Assembly: GCF_905475465.1 (NCBI RefSeq)
Contig: NC_062235.1
Coordinates: 6,706,001-6,770,000, forward strand
DNA: 64,000 nucleotides
From: Pieris napi
Taxonomy: Eukaryota; Arthropoda; Insecta; Lepidoptera; Pieridae
Direction of reading: 5' to 3'
Part shown: positions 36,466-48,116 of the stretch, piece after piece
Position numbering within the stretch: position 1 is the stretch's first letter
Layout of the letters: each line of letters opens with the position of its first letter
The notes under the pieces: model-generated
The model's input: only the letters and a program-made list of their open reading frames with translations
Database searches by the model: none
Told to the model about the DNA's origin: nothing
Position numbers and translations under genes: made by a program

Positions 36466-39400
36466 ATGGAGAAATTACCAAAAAGTCCAATACTAGAGCT
36501 TAACCAGACACAAGTTGATCTAGTACGAAAAACATTTAATTACAATGATATAAAAAAATTACATCAAGATCTTGACAACTTCGAGGATTGGATCAGAAAG
36601 CAGAATCATTTTGAAGTAAAGGAATTTGGTATGGAAACAACAAATTAAATTTAAAAACACGGCCTTAGATTTTTTGATAACTTTTTTATTAACTAGATGA
36701 TCAGCCCTCTGCGCCGACGCCGACTTACAGACATCGTCGATTTTAGATCTTATTCGCTGTTAAATAAAGTTTTTGGTATTATAGTATTTGATTTTCTTCA
36801 TCACTGGAGACCGAAGAGCTAGCAGCCACCTCGGACAAAAAATAGTCTAGCTATTCAAAGGCGGAACGCTGCCAGTATCTTGCCTAAAGGCCTTTTAATA
36901 ATATATTTTAGTTATTATATTACATTTTAAAAAGTTTTTAATTTTAGGTTCATTGTTGTGGTACATATTTTATGTTTCTTATATTAACAGTTTTATATAT
37001 AACTAGTGGACCCCACAGACGTTGTCCTGCATGATATTTCAACCGATTAAGATATTAAACAAAGTATGAAAGTACCGACTGCAGCGCCATCTGTCGGGCT
37101 GATTTGTGAATCTAAACCATTCCCAGATCCCCTTGAAGACACACAAAAAATTTCATCAAAATTGGTCCAGTCGTTTAGGAGGAGTTCAGTCACATACACA
37201 CGCACACAAGAAATATATATATTAAGATATCCATGAAAGCATGAATTGTTTCACTATTTTACTGTATTAAAACACAAAAATACTGTATTCAAACAAAGAA
37301 AGCAGGAATAAAAAAAAACGGTTTACGGTTTAAGAAAACATTGATGAAAAATTACATACTTTTATGAATTGAATTGAATTATTATAATTTTGTATATTAC
37401 AAAAGAAGTTAATTGAAAAATACGAATTTTTCCATAAATTAACATACATTTTATTTTACTTAAATTATCAGATTAATTACAATAGTAAAATGTAGATAGT
37501 ACCGGTGACCCCAGAGCTTCCCTAGCTCAACATACAAATAATATAGCGAGGAAATGCTGCCAGCGTTAAAGGTACACTGCCACAGGGACCAAACTTTGTT
37601 GTAATTTCCTTTTTTAAAATTTTTATTATTGTTATTATTAATGAAGGCTTACCTATACTTCGTGTAGTAGGTACTTTTATGAACAAAATATTTAAAAAAA
37701 TTGTTTGAAATATAAAGAAGACTAATTATCAATTAATGGAATTATTACGGCTATAAATTGAGGCACGTTTTACTAATGGATATTTGAATTTAAATACAAT
37801 AACAAATCTAGTTCTTCTCAATCCAAATGAAACAATAAAACGAATTCAAAAAATATTATATAAACGAATATTACCAAATATCTATCTAGAGTTGATTTCG
37901 CATATTCCTAACTTGGTTCCTAATAAGTATGCTTCATATGTCATCAATGTCGAGGTAAAAAGTAAATATTTAAACAAATATATAAAACAAAATTTCGTAA
38001 CTCCAAATTCTCCAAAAAAACCTTATATTCTGTCCCAAATATTGGTTTTCGGTTTATACGATAAAAACACCATTTATATTTAGATTTAAAATTATTTATT
38101 CCTAGGTATTTATCTAACTAGGTAGACAAAAGACAAGTAACCGAACTTCGATATTCCTTACTACTTCTAGTCTAGCGTCAAATTGATATGATTCCAGATC
38201 GAGATTACCTTGAACGATTTCTAATAGCAAGCAAAGGATCCGTGGAGATTGCTAAAAAACGGTTTGATAAATTGTGCACATTACGGACCCTGATGCCGGA
38301 GTTCTTAAGAAACTTTGACGTGAATGATGAGTTCTCTCGTGTTGTGAATTGGAAGTTAGTATATTTTGTCTCTAAGCTATAAAAATATTGTTATAGGCTA
38401 TAGGCAATATCGTGTGTTGTAGTTAAAAAGCTTAGTTAATTAATAAGAAGTTCGCATGCAAAGAACAGATGAATGTGCAAATTTGCAAAAGCGCAAATTC
38501 GGCCCCATATGGAGTACTGCTCTCACCTCTGGGCGGGAGCTCCCCAGTACCAGCTCCTTCCACTTGACCGTATTCAACGAAGAGCGGTTCGAATCGTCGA
38601 CGACCAGTCACTTTCCGTGCGGCTTGATCCCTTGGCGTTGCGTAGAGATGTGGGATCTCTCTGCATCTTCTACCGCATTTACCATGGAGAGTGTTCAGAG
38701 GAGTTGTTCGGTCTAATACCTGCAGCTGAGTTTCATCAACGGACGTCAAGGCAAAATACAAAATACCATCCGTATCACCTCGACGTCCGTCGTTCCACAA
38801 CAGAGCGTTTTCTAAGGCAGTTTTTGCCGCGCACCACCACTTTGTGGAACCAGCTGCCCACAGAAGTATTTCCGAACCATTTCGACTTAGGGTCCTTCAA
38901 GAAAAGAGCGTACCAATTCTTGAAAGGCCGGCAACGCACTTGCGAGCCTTCTGGCATTGTGAGTGTCCATGGGCGGCGGTATCACTTAACATCAGGTGAG
39001 CCTCCTGCCCGTTTGCCTCCTATTACATAAAAAAAAAAAAATGTAATGCCTGGTGAATAGTTTGATAGTCCCCTAAAATTGTTGTACTAATGCCTACCAC
39101 GTGATGCATTGCACTTTCGGTATCTCTGAATAATAAAATATTAATTTCAGTTACTATGGCGTACTACCAAAGCCGACTAATGATAACTATCGAATTCTAG
39201 CAAGTACAGCACATAATCCAGATGCCCCTGACATAGATATGCTTGAGCTGTACAGATTTGTCATATCGGTATGTTATTGAATTTCTATAAAAGGTAATTC
39301 TCATAGTTCAACTATAGGAATAAAAATATGATGCATATCACTTTTAAGAATGACGAATTGCAGTATATTGGAACATAATCTACACACAACTTATATACAA

Positions 39401-42400
39401 TTGAATCGCAATCTATGTTGATAAGCGCAAAACAAGACGGTTAAACGAAATCGTTTTTTTTTTTTAATTCATTCTTTTATTTCTGAGGAAGGTTTATATG
39501 GCAAGTATTTAATCCGAAAAAGCGAACAGTTTCTATGTGATAGCATAAATGTTCCGTATGATGGTAGGTGGCTACTAAAAAGGTAGTCTAAGTACAAAAT
39601 AAAATCATGTTAATGAGAAACTAAGTTCCCGGATGCACCTAATATTAGCATAGATTAAGTACCTATGTCGGATATAGCATTTTCATGTCATCAGGCAAAA
39701 AGTACGTATATTACACACAAATGCACTTCAATTGTATAGTTACGGGTACATTCTGTCGAAATAACAAGTTTTTCAATCATAATTTCGTGTTTTTTGCCGC
39801 TTAGAATATTCTAATGGATGAGCCCGAATATGTTACACCTCACGTTCAAGAAATACCTAAATCGTGACTGTTACTGTGAATCGTCAACGATTATTTTATA
39901 CTTATATTTATTCTTTTCATTTCCGTTTTAATTTATTTGTCTTCGTTAAATTAAATCTTCTCTAAGACGTTTAAATAATTTAATTACATGGTAACGGTTA
40001 TAAGGATTGTTGCAATGATAGACAATAAGATTATTTTAAGCAGTTAAGTAAAATTGTAAGTTATTTTTATTATAGTCTTTTAAATTTACAGAATTATTTT
40101 TGTCTTTCAGCTGATGGAATATCTGTTTAAATATGACTACAACGCTGGCTTCGAAGTGATCTTCGATACAAGAATGTACACGTTTGGTGTAGTATCCAAA
40201 TTCAATCCAATCGTATTGAAGAAATGTGCCACAGTATTCCTGGTGAGCTATAGAGTAATAAAATAAATAATAAATAGTACCGAATACCGGAAACACGGGT
40301 ATATGTGGTATTATATATTATGTGCAAAACAACAAGTCACATAATCCCTCTGTCAGGGGATTTTAATTTCCATGGGATTTTCATGATTTATTTACATTTA
40401 AAAATAAAACAATAGACGATCGATCTTCTGCTTTGTCTGACACAATTATTGTTTCGCCTGGAACCCAGGAAAACCATCTGTACCTTATAAGCGGAAGCAT
40501 GGAAGCGCGTGTACCTGTTCTGTACAAAATAAAGCAAAGGTAAATAAAGCGAAATAAGTCTTAGCAGAGGTCAACAAAATCCTAATTTTTAAGTCCTAAG
40601 ATACAAAGTTCGCCCCTTCATAAACTATAATTGTGAAATATTTCAGTGTTGCCTATTTACAAATTTACGATACAGTACATATATATTGTTTCTTTTTTTT
40701 TTAGAGACAATTCACACCAATTGACCTAGTCATGCTAAGCTGGTGAAGCTTGTATTATGGGTACTAGGCAACGGATATACATACATATTATATAGACATA
40801 TAAATACATATTTAAACACCCAAGACCTAAGCACAACACCGAATGCTCATCACATCGATGTTCGTCACAGCCGGGGATCGAACCCGGGACCCATGGATTC
40901 GTAGTCAGGGGTACTAACCACTAGACCAACAGTCGTCAAATTGTGGCTTATAATTTTGAATTAAAGGTTAAATCAACACACTAAGCAAACATATTGCCAC
41001 TCTAAACTTGCGACACTTTCTGTTTGTTGCAGGAAGCACTTGGCTTTAGACTAAAACGCTTGCATCTAATGAGTGGTTCGAAGGTGCTGGATATTGTACT
41101 ATCCATTTTCAAGTCAGTCCTAACAGAGAAGTTAGTAAAGCGCATAATTGTTCACGATAGCTTGGAGTCTTTGCAAAATTACATTTCTAAAGACATTTTG
41201 CCTGTTGACTTTGGCGGCACTGAGAAAAGTATGAAAGAAATTTGTGGTAAGTATTATGAAACGAAAAGTGTAAATATCAACGTCGCATTCTTAGAACGCG
41301 AACAAACATTTTGGCAACTTGATTAAGCAATTAGGATACCTATATTAAATTTTAAAATTCGCTATAAAAGTTTTAACTATACGAGCCATAGACATAGACA
41401 TAACATTATTACTAACAAAAATACACACACATAATCACACAAAATGACAATAATCAAAGAACAAAATAAAGTATAAAATATAACGAGAGATATAAAAAAA
41501 AATTTTCCCTTTTCCCATTCGGTTCGTTTCAAATGTGTAATGCGTGTGTGCTGTGGATGTAATTGGCCCTGGCACAGCATTATGCTGAGGAGCTGAATGT
41601 TCCACTAAAATGTAGGTTATAAACGTTTCTTACACTATTAAGGTAATGTTTTGGTGCATGATTTGATTGATATGCCTTGGAAGTATAGAGTGTCTATCAT
41701 GCGGAAAATGAATTTAGTACCCTGCGATGCGATCAGTTACCTATAGCAAAATCATATTTTTGAGGTTATACTTCTTTAGCCGCGTTATGAAAAATTGATG
41801 AGAGTGAAATTTTACGATACGCGCGCACCGTGACACAAAATTATCAGTATGAAGTTGCCCACTAACGAATTCTTTTTAAACCAGCCGGGCGCCGAGCGTG
41901 CGCGAGCGAGATAGGAATAAGACAATCTACAAGTAAAAAGAAATAGAATATGCGTGAAGTTAGCAGCTATGCCAAGAAATTTCCAATTTATTTTTATTTT
42001 TTCCAAGAAATTTAGCAATGCTTTTTCACAAAGACCTATTGTTACTAAGTTAAAAGGTTATGAAACATACCTAGTTATTAAATTGAATGAAAAATATAAT
42101 AAAATAATAAATAATAATTATTATTATTAATATTAATTAATAATTAACATAAGTACACGCACCCTTTTTTTTGTTTACTTACATGCTAATCATTTACCGT
42201 ACTTAAAACCTAAAGATAGGTGTGTTTATTGAACAGTATCTCCATCTTAGTATACATTTGAATCAGACCCATATCGAGGAACAAGTTTGATACACTGTTT
42301 TCGATGAGTCGGCTCCCTAGAGCGCTGTCGAGTGTCATCTATGTAAGTTGGATTTGTAAGCTCTGCGCCGGAGGGCGATACGTGCTACTTGCAAGTTGAG

Positions 42401-43427
42401 CTGCGATTGACACCTAAACATATCTAGCGCTTTGAAGAAATTTTAAAAGTATTTCTAAGGTCTCTACGAATTTTATGACATTTAAAGCGATACGCAAGAT
42501 AGTTTGTTATATAATGATGTAGTTTTGTTTGTCATCAATAAAAAAATTAGAATGTGCAAACTCTTATCATTTATGAAATATGTTACAACTTTATTTTCGA
42601 TACTGATCACGATTTTCTTTAAAAAACTTCATTTAATCATGGTAATGTGAATAAATTAATCACGCTTGATAGTAATGATTAGTATTCAGATAAACAAATT
42701 GACTCAATTAATTAAATTATTTTTTCCGTACTCCAACAGCTAACTTAAATTATATATAACAAAAAGCTAGAAATTTAACCAAAGATGGAATACGTTATAT
42801 ATACAAAAAGGTTCAGACATTTACAAAACTTATGTAAGAAAAAATTAGATGACTTCCTCAAATGACAGAAATCTTATATTTGACATTGAGCTAATGCATT
42901 TGTTAAAGTATAAACGGTTCTTTGTTAATACGTTACGACAATTTTTCCCACATTACGTTTATATCATCAAATTCTCGAGGTTAGAAGTTCGGTTTCTATA
43001 TCAGGATTTTGTTAGATGTGGGACGAGGAACGAGTTAGGGTTGATACTCAACACATTTTGTATTATTAGTAAAGATTTTCTTCCAAGAAAATAGGGATTT
43101 AGCTATAACTTCATCCTCACTGAGATCAAAAACCGTATAATATTTAAATGCCTCCGATGTTCAGATGTCTCAAAGCATACACTTACGCAAACCTAATGTA
43201 AATAAAAGGCAGATTTGTCTACAAACTCTTGTCTGTTAACACAAAAACCTTAATATTATTTCACAATTTCAGAGGCAACCCTAAAAGAGATGCGCAAGGA
43301 GGAGCATGTAGCTCGTTTGAAATTCCTGGAAACCGCAGGAACTGACGAATCTAAAAGGCTTACTCAGACCTTCAACGAGGAATATTTAGGAATGCCTGGC
43401 TCGTTCAAATCACTGTGTGTAGATTAG
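36466..43427 (+). CDS. CRAL-TRIO (SEC14-like) lipid-transfer protein, gene 5 (312 aa)
   Basis: Coding exons: 36466-36628, 38198-38354, 39151-39268, 40111-40242, 41033-41246, 43273-43427; 313 codons ending TAG. It is the most divergent of the array: the N terminus reads MEKLPKSPILELNQTQVDLV rather than MEFIP, exon 4 is one codon shorter (132 nt), and the helix at the end of exon 4 (FNPIVLKKCATVFL) has lost the leucine-rich N-L-L-E-L-R-Q pattern of genes 2-4. The family hallmarks remain: YYGVLPKPTNDNYR at the pocket start, K-L-V-K-R at 223-227, LPVDFGG at 246-252, GMPGSFKSLCVD at the end. Intron 1 contains a Helitron, intron 2 a LINE tail, intron 4 a SINE. It is the last gene of the array seen in this window. 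Likely function as for its neighbours; divergence suggests a different ligand. Confidence 0.92.
37003..37227 (-). mobile_element. Non-autonomous Helitron, subfamily 1 (gene 5 intron 1)
   Basis: Plus-strand left end CTAGTGGACCCCACAGACG, right end TATATTAAGA followed by T; preceded by A. Same element as 8164-8384 with small differences. Confidence 0.7.
38470..39042 (+). mobile_element. 5'-truncated jockey-like LINE, 3' end (gene 5 intron 2)
   Basis: An open frame of about 180 codons (38473-39030) encodes the C terminus of a jockey-type reverse transcriptase: RPHMEYCSHLWAGAPQYQL, LDRIQRRAVRIV, YRIYHGECSEELF and WNQLP, then GEPPARLPPIT and an A-run. It is the best preserved LINE piece in the window and has no internal stop, so the insertion is young. 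It lies in the sense direction of gene 5. Confidence 0.85.
40691..40938 (-). mobile_element. tRNA-derived SINE (family A), gene 5 intron 4
   Basis: Minus-strand copy: T-run, GACAATTCACACCAATTGAC, GGATCGAACCCGGGACCC, ACCACTAGACCAA, CGTC end. Lacks the TCTA microsatellite expansion of the other copies. Confidence 0.85.
41763..42170. mobile_element. Repeat family C copy (gene 5 intron 5)
   Basis: Left block GTTATACTTCTTTAGCCGCG ... GAGAGTGAAATTTTACGAT ... GAAGTTGCCCACTAA, right block AACATAAGTACACGCACCC. The same left and right blocks occur at 54823-55412; the right block also near 60800, and the left block start near 23087. Unclassified dispersed element. Confidence 0.55.
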
Positions 43428-43490
43428 ATACGCACTTTATATAAATTTATGAGCGATAGTTTAATAGAGTTTATATTAATTTGAATTAAA

Positions 43491-43496
43491 AATAAA
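43491..43496 (+). terminator. AATAAA polyadenylation signal of gene 5
   Basis: AATAAA 64 bases after the TAG of gene 5; a GT/T-rich stretch (attgctttgttttatttgatg) lies about 25 bases further on. Confidence 0.6.
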
Positions 43497-44598
43497 TTAA
43501 CTTTACGTAAAATATTGCTTTGTTTTATTTGATGTTTTGTACTGTGAACAACATATATTATGCTATAGTAGCTGTTTTCATTCCCTTATTATTTTAAATC
43601 GACTTCGAAGCTGAATTTGTCATAATTATTTTGTCGAAAAGCAAAAATGGTTTTAACTGGAATATTTTAAAAAGACAATAGAGAGCGAGCTTTTCCAATA
43701 GAATCCTTATAACGGAAATTCTAAAAGACTTATGAGCCTAGCTGCTAAGGCAATATTGTGACAAACTTGATTTTGTAGTTCTTAGTAGTATTTAAGAGTG
43801 ATTATGCAACATATTTGGATAATTTTTTTATAGAATTAAAAAATTATAAATGTTTTTAATTAATAGTTTTTGTGTCATTATCATGTCAAGTGTAATTATT
43901 AATTATTCTTAATTTATTAAGGAAATCTATAACTGATTATAATTTCATGCAAGAATTAATTGCTTGAATGATAATAAGTAAGAAGCTTGGTGACCTAGCT
44001 CAAGTAATTTGTATTTACTTTTTGTATACATTGTATAATGTATATACGTATAGTTAATATATAGTATAAAAAATAATGTTTTGAATTACTTTAGAATCAT
44101 TGAAACTATTATATATTGTAAACCTTAATGCTTGAATTATTCGGGAGTATTAATAATCTCTTGGGATATATTTTTATAATTTTAATATGAATCAACGGCA
44201 CGTTTATCGGTTTCACGTTAATATAGCAAACTGTGGAGGTAGGTTCTTGACTTTGAAAGCACTGTTAATACGTTTCTGTCTTTATAAGTAGTCCAGAAAT
44301 CCAAGACAACACACCTTGATTCAATGCCCAACTAAAACACGTATTTTTTTGTATACATATTTAAAATAACGCCGCAAAACTTTTTTAATAAAAGATTCAG
44401 GTCATGTTCCCTTTCTGTCAACACAGCATCTCCACGTCACTTGGAAAAACTCTTAAATTTCATCTCTAAGATAAAATTATTTGCACGAATGAAGAAAATA
44501 ATTGTAATGCCCTTTGGCACATGTAAATGTACAGTTAGGAATATATTTTGATAAAATAACTTTTGACAAAAGGCGAAAATCAGTATTTTACTGTATTA
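43497..44598. other. Downstream flank of the gene array
   Basis: AT-rich DNA with no gene or clear repeat. No further CRAL-TRIO exon was seen from here to the right end of the window. Confidence 0.45.
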
Positions 44599-45347
44599 AG
44601 CCTGATTCACGCTACACCGTGTCTCGACCGGGCCGTGCCCCGGCCGGGGCACGGTCTAACATTATTGATATACTTTTGTATGAAGTAATTCATGCCTGAC
44701 CGTGGCTCGGCCGGAGCACGGCCGGGGCACGGCCGGGGCACGGCGTTGTAATGTCGGTGGGTATTGTTTCCCGGCTCCGGCACGGTCCGGCCCCGGCACG
44801 TCGTAACATGAACGTAGGCGCCCGGGCACCCAACGCCAAATCTTAGTGAGGTTGAATTTTTTCTATGTACGATAAATATGGCTTTTGAAATCTTGTAATT
44901 TTTTTGGTTAGATCTGGTTTTAATTTTTCAAGTAAATGAGTAAAGCATTCTTTAGATATTCTAAAATAACCATAAAACTTGCTCCCGTCGTATATTAATT
45001 CTTTGTAAAGTAAAGAAAATTCCCCTTCTGCTTCTCGCTTTCTCCAGGTTGGATGTACACCCGATCTTCTTTTAGTACTTTCGCTTCGTTTTTCTAATAC
45101 TTCGTCATTGATGGCAATTGCAATAGCTGCCAATTCAAATTGTGAAAATTGCATAATTACTTAAGCGTCAAGTCTATCGACAGATGAAATCACTAGCTGA
45201 CAAAAACAGATATAGTGGTGCAAGCACGTACGTGCGTACACCCAAACAGCCCGGTGTAACATGAATCAATGTCCAGGACGGCGCACGGTGGCCGTGTCCC
45301 GGCCGAGGCCCGGCCCGGTCGCGACACGGTGTAGCGTGAATCAGCCT
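44599..45347 (-). mobile_element. PIF/Harbinger-like DNA transposon, internally deleted, TTA target duplication
   Basis: 749 bases flanked by TTA on each side (44596-44598, 45348-45350). The ends are inverted repeats of about 37 bases, AG(C/G)CTGATTCACGCTACAC..., followed by GC-rich subterminal blocks with many repeats of CGGCCGGGGCACGG. Inside is a transposase N-terminal remnant on the minus strand (44843-45154). The GC-rich ends contrast sharply with the AT-rich surroundings. Confidence 0.82.
44843..45154 (-). pseudogene. Harbinger-type transposase N-terminal fragment (103 codons)
   Basis: Starts MQFSQFELAAIAIAINDEVL and contains RRSGVHPTW, GEFSLLYKELI and YFRISKECFTHLLEKLKPDL. These match the N-terminal part of HARBI1-like nucleases (the W...F...L-x-PEL helix region upstream of the catalytic DDE domain). 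The frame then runs out at LSYIEKIQPH and the catalytic part is missing. The element must depend on enzyme from elsewhere. Confidence 0.65.
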
Positions 45348-45350
45348 TTA

Positions 45351-46348
45351 CGCTGCGTTTGATGTTTGCGCTCTGATGTTTTCAAACACAATTAAGTACA
45401 TTTTTTGTTTTAATTTTCAAATTATCACTGCTTATATATATAAATTATTCTGTTTATTTTATATTAAATTTTCTCACCAAAAGTAAGGAAGACTGTTAGC
45501 AACGGCGTTACTTGTTCAGGTTTTTATCTCTATATTTATAAATTAAAAGAGTTACAATGATCGTGAAAATATCTTGAATTGTAATAATATATACATTTAA
45601 TTGCGTATTTATTATTCAGAGACTTCGCTCTCTTGAAACAAAGACCTCTTCATATAAGATAAATAGCGGCTTATAAACAGTCGAACGTTTAGGCGTGGCT
45701 CTTGTGAATTATTACCGACTCTTGTATCGGTCAGCCATTATTCGGAAACCATTGATCACAGACAAACTTTATTTTATTACCCAAAACAAAAATAATATGA
45801 CTTGCCCACGATATGCTTTCTTAAAAAATAAAATACACTTTGTATTACTTACACGATACTACTTGGGTAACATATTAATTCGAATTATGGAATTAAATTC
45901 ATGTCTATTGATTAATATTCCAGGCTTAATACCTTCAAGAGTATATATGATATAAACGTAATTTTAATTTCAAATCTGACTTTGTTATTTATTTTAATTA
46001 ACAAAAAATCCATAATTGATATTACGGGTAATAACAATAAAATAGTACCATTTAGAATAATATCTCGTCTATTATTACGTACGTTATAAAGCACGTTTAC
46101 AGATATTAACCTTAGTTCCCTTCCACTTCCATCCTACTTAACACCTTAGGTATACCTTTGATGTGTCAAAGTATTAAAATATAGTGCTGCTTTGTGCCAT
46201 CTATACCTACAGAACATATAGAAAAAAACTTTAGAGGTGTCAAGGGACACCCGGATGGAACGAAATTCCTTTCGATTAATTTATATGTTAATTGGTATCA
46301 TAACAGTATGATAGATTTTCTCGACACCAATCTTACGACGAAAAAAAA
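45351..46348. other. No gene recognised
   Basis: AT-rich DNA. Open frames at 45695-45955 (+) and 45912-46094 (-) have no recognisable domain or splice context. Confidence 0.4.
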
Positions 46349-46448
46349 AGCCAACATCACGAGGTGTTCCCAGGCGGTCACCCATCCAAGTACTGACCGA
46401 CGCCCGACGTTGCTTAACTTCGGTGATCGGACGAGAACCGGTGTATTA
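46349..46448 (-). pseudogene. 5S rRNA, 5'-truncated copy (about 100 of 119 nt)
   Basis: The minus strand reads ATACACCGGTTCTCGTCCGA, then GAAGTTAAGCAACGTCGGGC, TACTTGGATGGGTGACCGCC and TGGGAACACC...TGATGTTGGCT, matching 5S rRNA from about nucleotide 20 to its 3' end. It is followed by a run of nine T, as at a polymerase III terminator. The internal control region is present. The first 20 or so bases are replaced by unrelated sequence, so a normal 5S rRNA cannot be made. It may be a pseudogene or the head of a 5S-derived SINE. Confidence 0.85.
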
Positions 46449-46598
46449 CAATAGCAAATAGCAAAAAAAGTGTCGTGACAACTTTTCGTAAGAATTTTTT
46501 CCGTCTAGCCCCCTTTCACAACGCGCGATAAGGAACTTCGTTCCAACAAATAGGTACAGAACGTGATTTTCAGTCATTGATGCACACATATATATATA

Positions 46599-47447
46599 GG
46601 GTAATTCCGGGGGAGATGGCCCTAGTAACTATAAAACTGTATTATGAAGGAATTATGATGAATAAAACAGTGAATTCGTATAGAACATAAACTTTATTTA
46701 TTATTCTTATCAAATATTAACGATACATCACTTTAGACAACGCTAACAATATAATTTTAAACTTTAAAAAAAAATTAGGACTGGCCATCTCTCACCGAGT
46801 GCCCGGGGGAGATGGCCACAGTGTTCGGGGCGAGATGGCCAGTACTTTTTTTACCTTTCCCGTTACCCTTGAGATCTTTTAACTCCTTTTTTTTCTTATT
46901 GCCGCCTTCATTCTAGAAATATGTCAGAGGTTATATAGGCGGATTTTTGTAACATATAAACCACTGAACCTGGAGGCAGCCCATCTTCTTTCATCTCTTA
47001 TTAAATATTAAAAATAAATTTAAATTTGGGTATACAATTTTATGGCTATCTCTCCCGAAAATACTATGGCCATCTATCCCTATTGACCGGGTGAGATGGC
47101 CACAGGGCGTAATAAAAGCAACATCTCAATTATGGAGTTAATTTTGAGGCTAGAACACGAGAAAGTTCTTACTTCAAGCAGATATCACGAAAACGTACAA
47201 AACTGTCCAAACTTTTTTTTGACCACTTAATGTGTCAACCCTTTAGTTTAAATCTAACGTGTTAATGAAAAACAAAGTCAAATTACTTACTTTTCCAATT
47301 TATTTTTTGCAAAACAATTCACTGTCACTTGTTGCCGGTGCCGACATGAATGGAAATAAATAAAAAGTATTGACATCTATGAATTAATACTCGAACTTTT
47401 TTCTACTGGCCATCTCTCCCGTACGGCCAACTCCCCCGGAATTACCC
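46599..47447. mobile_element. 849-bp DNA element with GGGTAATTCCGGGGG ends and TATA target duplication
   Basis: Begins GGGTAATTCCGGGGGAGATG and ends CTCCCCCGGAATTACCC, flanked by TATA on each side. Inside, the core GGGGGAGATGGCC and its inverse TGGCCATCTCTCCC recur at least seven times (for example 46803, 46827, 47066, 47088, 47407). No open frame of note. Such subterminal motif arrays are usually transposase binding sites. Confidence 0.75.
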
Positions 47448-47926
47448 TATATGTGTTTATTGTATGTGTATGTATGTGTTTCGTTAGTGTTTCCTTTTTA
47501 AAAAAAAACCGACTAGTAATGACATGTAACGCGTGTAAAATATTTTGATACGATTTAGTAGGAACAAAGCATGTAGCTTAGCTTTACCCTTAAGACAAAT
47601 ATCAATAAAAAAACTTCGATATAGGTCTGCCCAATTCCTCAGGAAACAGGACTGAAAACACAACGTTGTGTTTAGAAAAAAATAGACTAAATTTGTTATC
47701 AATTTTAAAAAAATTCCATAACAAATTTAATTTCCAACGCTCTACGAATTTATAAACGAGTTTGAACGTTATTGGTTTAATGCCAGCTTGCTGCACGTGC
47801 TATTGCAATATAATTTTGTTTTAAAAAGTACTTACCTAATTGTTTCATTCTTGGATCTAGAGACTTGAACGAGTATCAATTTAAAGTAAGTTTTGAGTTC
47901 TATGCACTTTTTACCAAAAAGTTTCA

Positions 47927-48116
47927 GCCTTGCGATTCTGTAACTCACTTTTCGAACTCACACAGCGGTTTTCGCAGCGGCGGTCGCGGTCAAATCAATC
48001 GTAAAGCAGTCATTTTACGATTTGGCATTCTGATAAACAATAAACTACAAGCTCCCTCCTTATCAGAATGCCAAATAAAATGACTGCTTCACGATTGAGT
48101 TACAGAATCGCAAGGC
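47927..48116. mobile_element. Foldback MITE, second copy of the 6879-7084 family
   Basis: Starts GCCTTGCGATTCTGTAACTC and ends with its inverse. Compared with 6879-7084 the right arm has lost the GCGGTCGC segment. Between the arms TTTGGCATTCTGATAA is also inverted. Confidence 0.8.

Noticed and set aside
37784..38083. 99-codon frame in gene 5 intron 1
   Set aside because: Composition is dominated by N, K, I and Y from AT-rich DNA, there is no recognisable domain, and it precedes exon 2 of gene 5 in an intron.
42849..43094. 81-codon frame in gene 5 intron 5
   Set aside because: No domain, no splice support, wholly within the intron just before the last exon.
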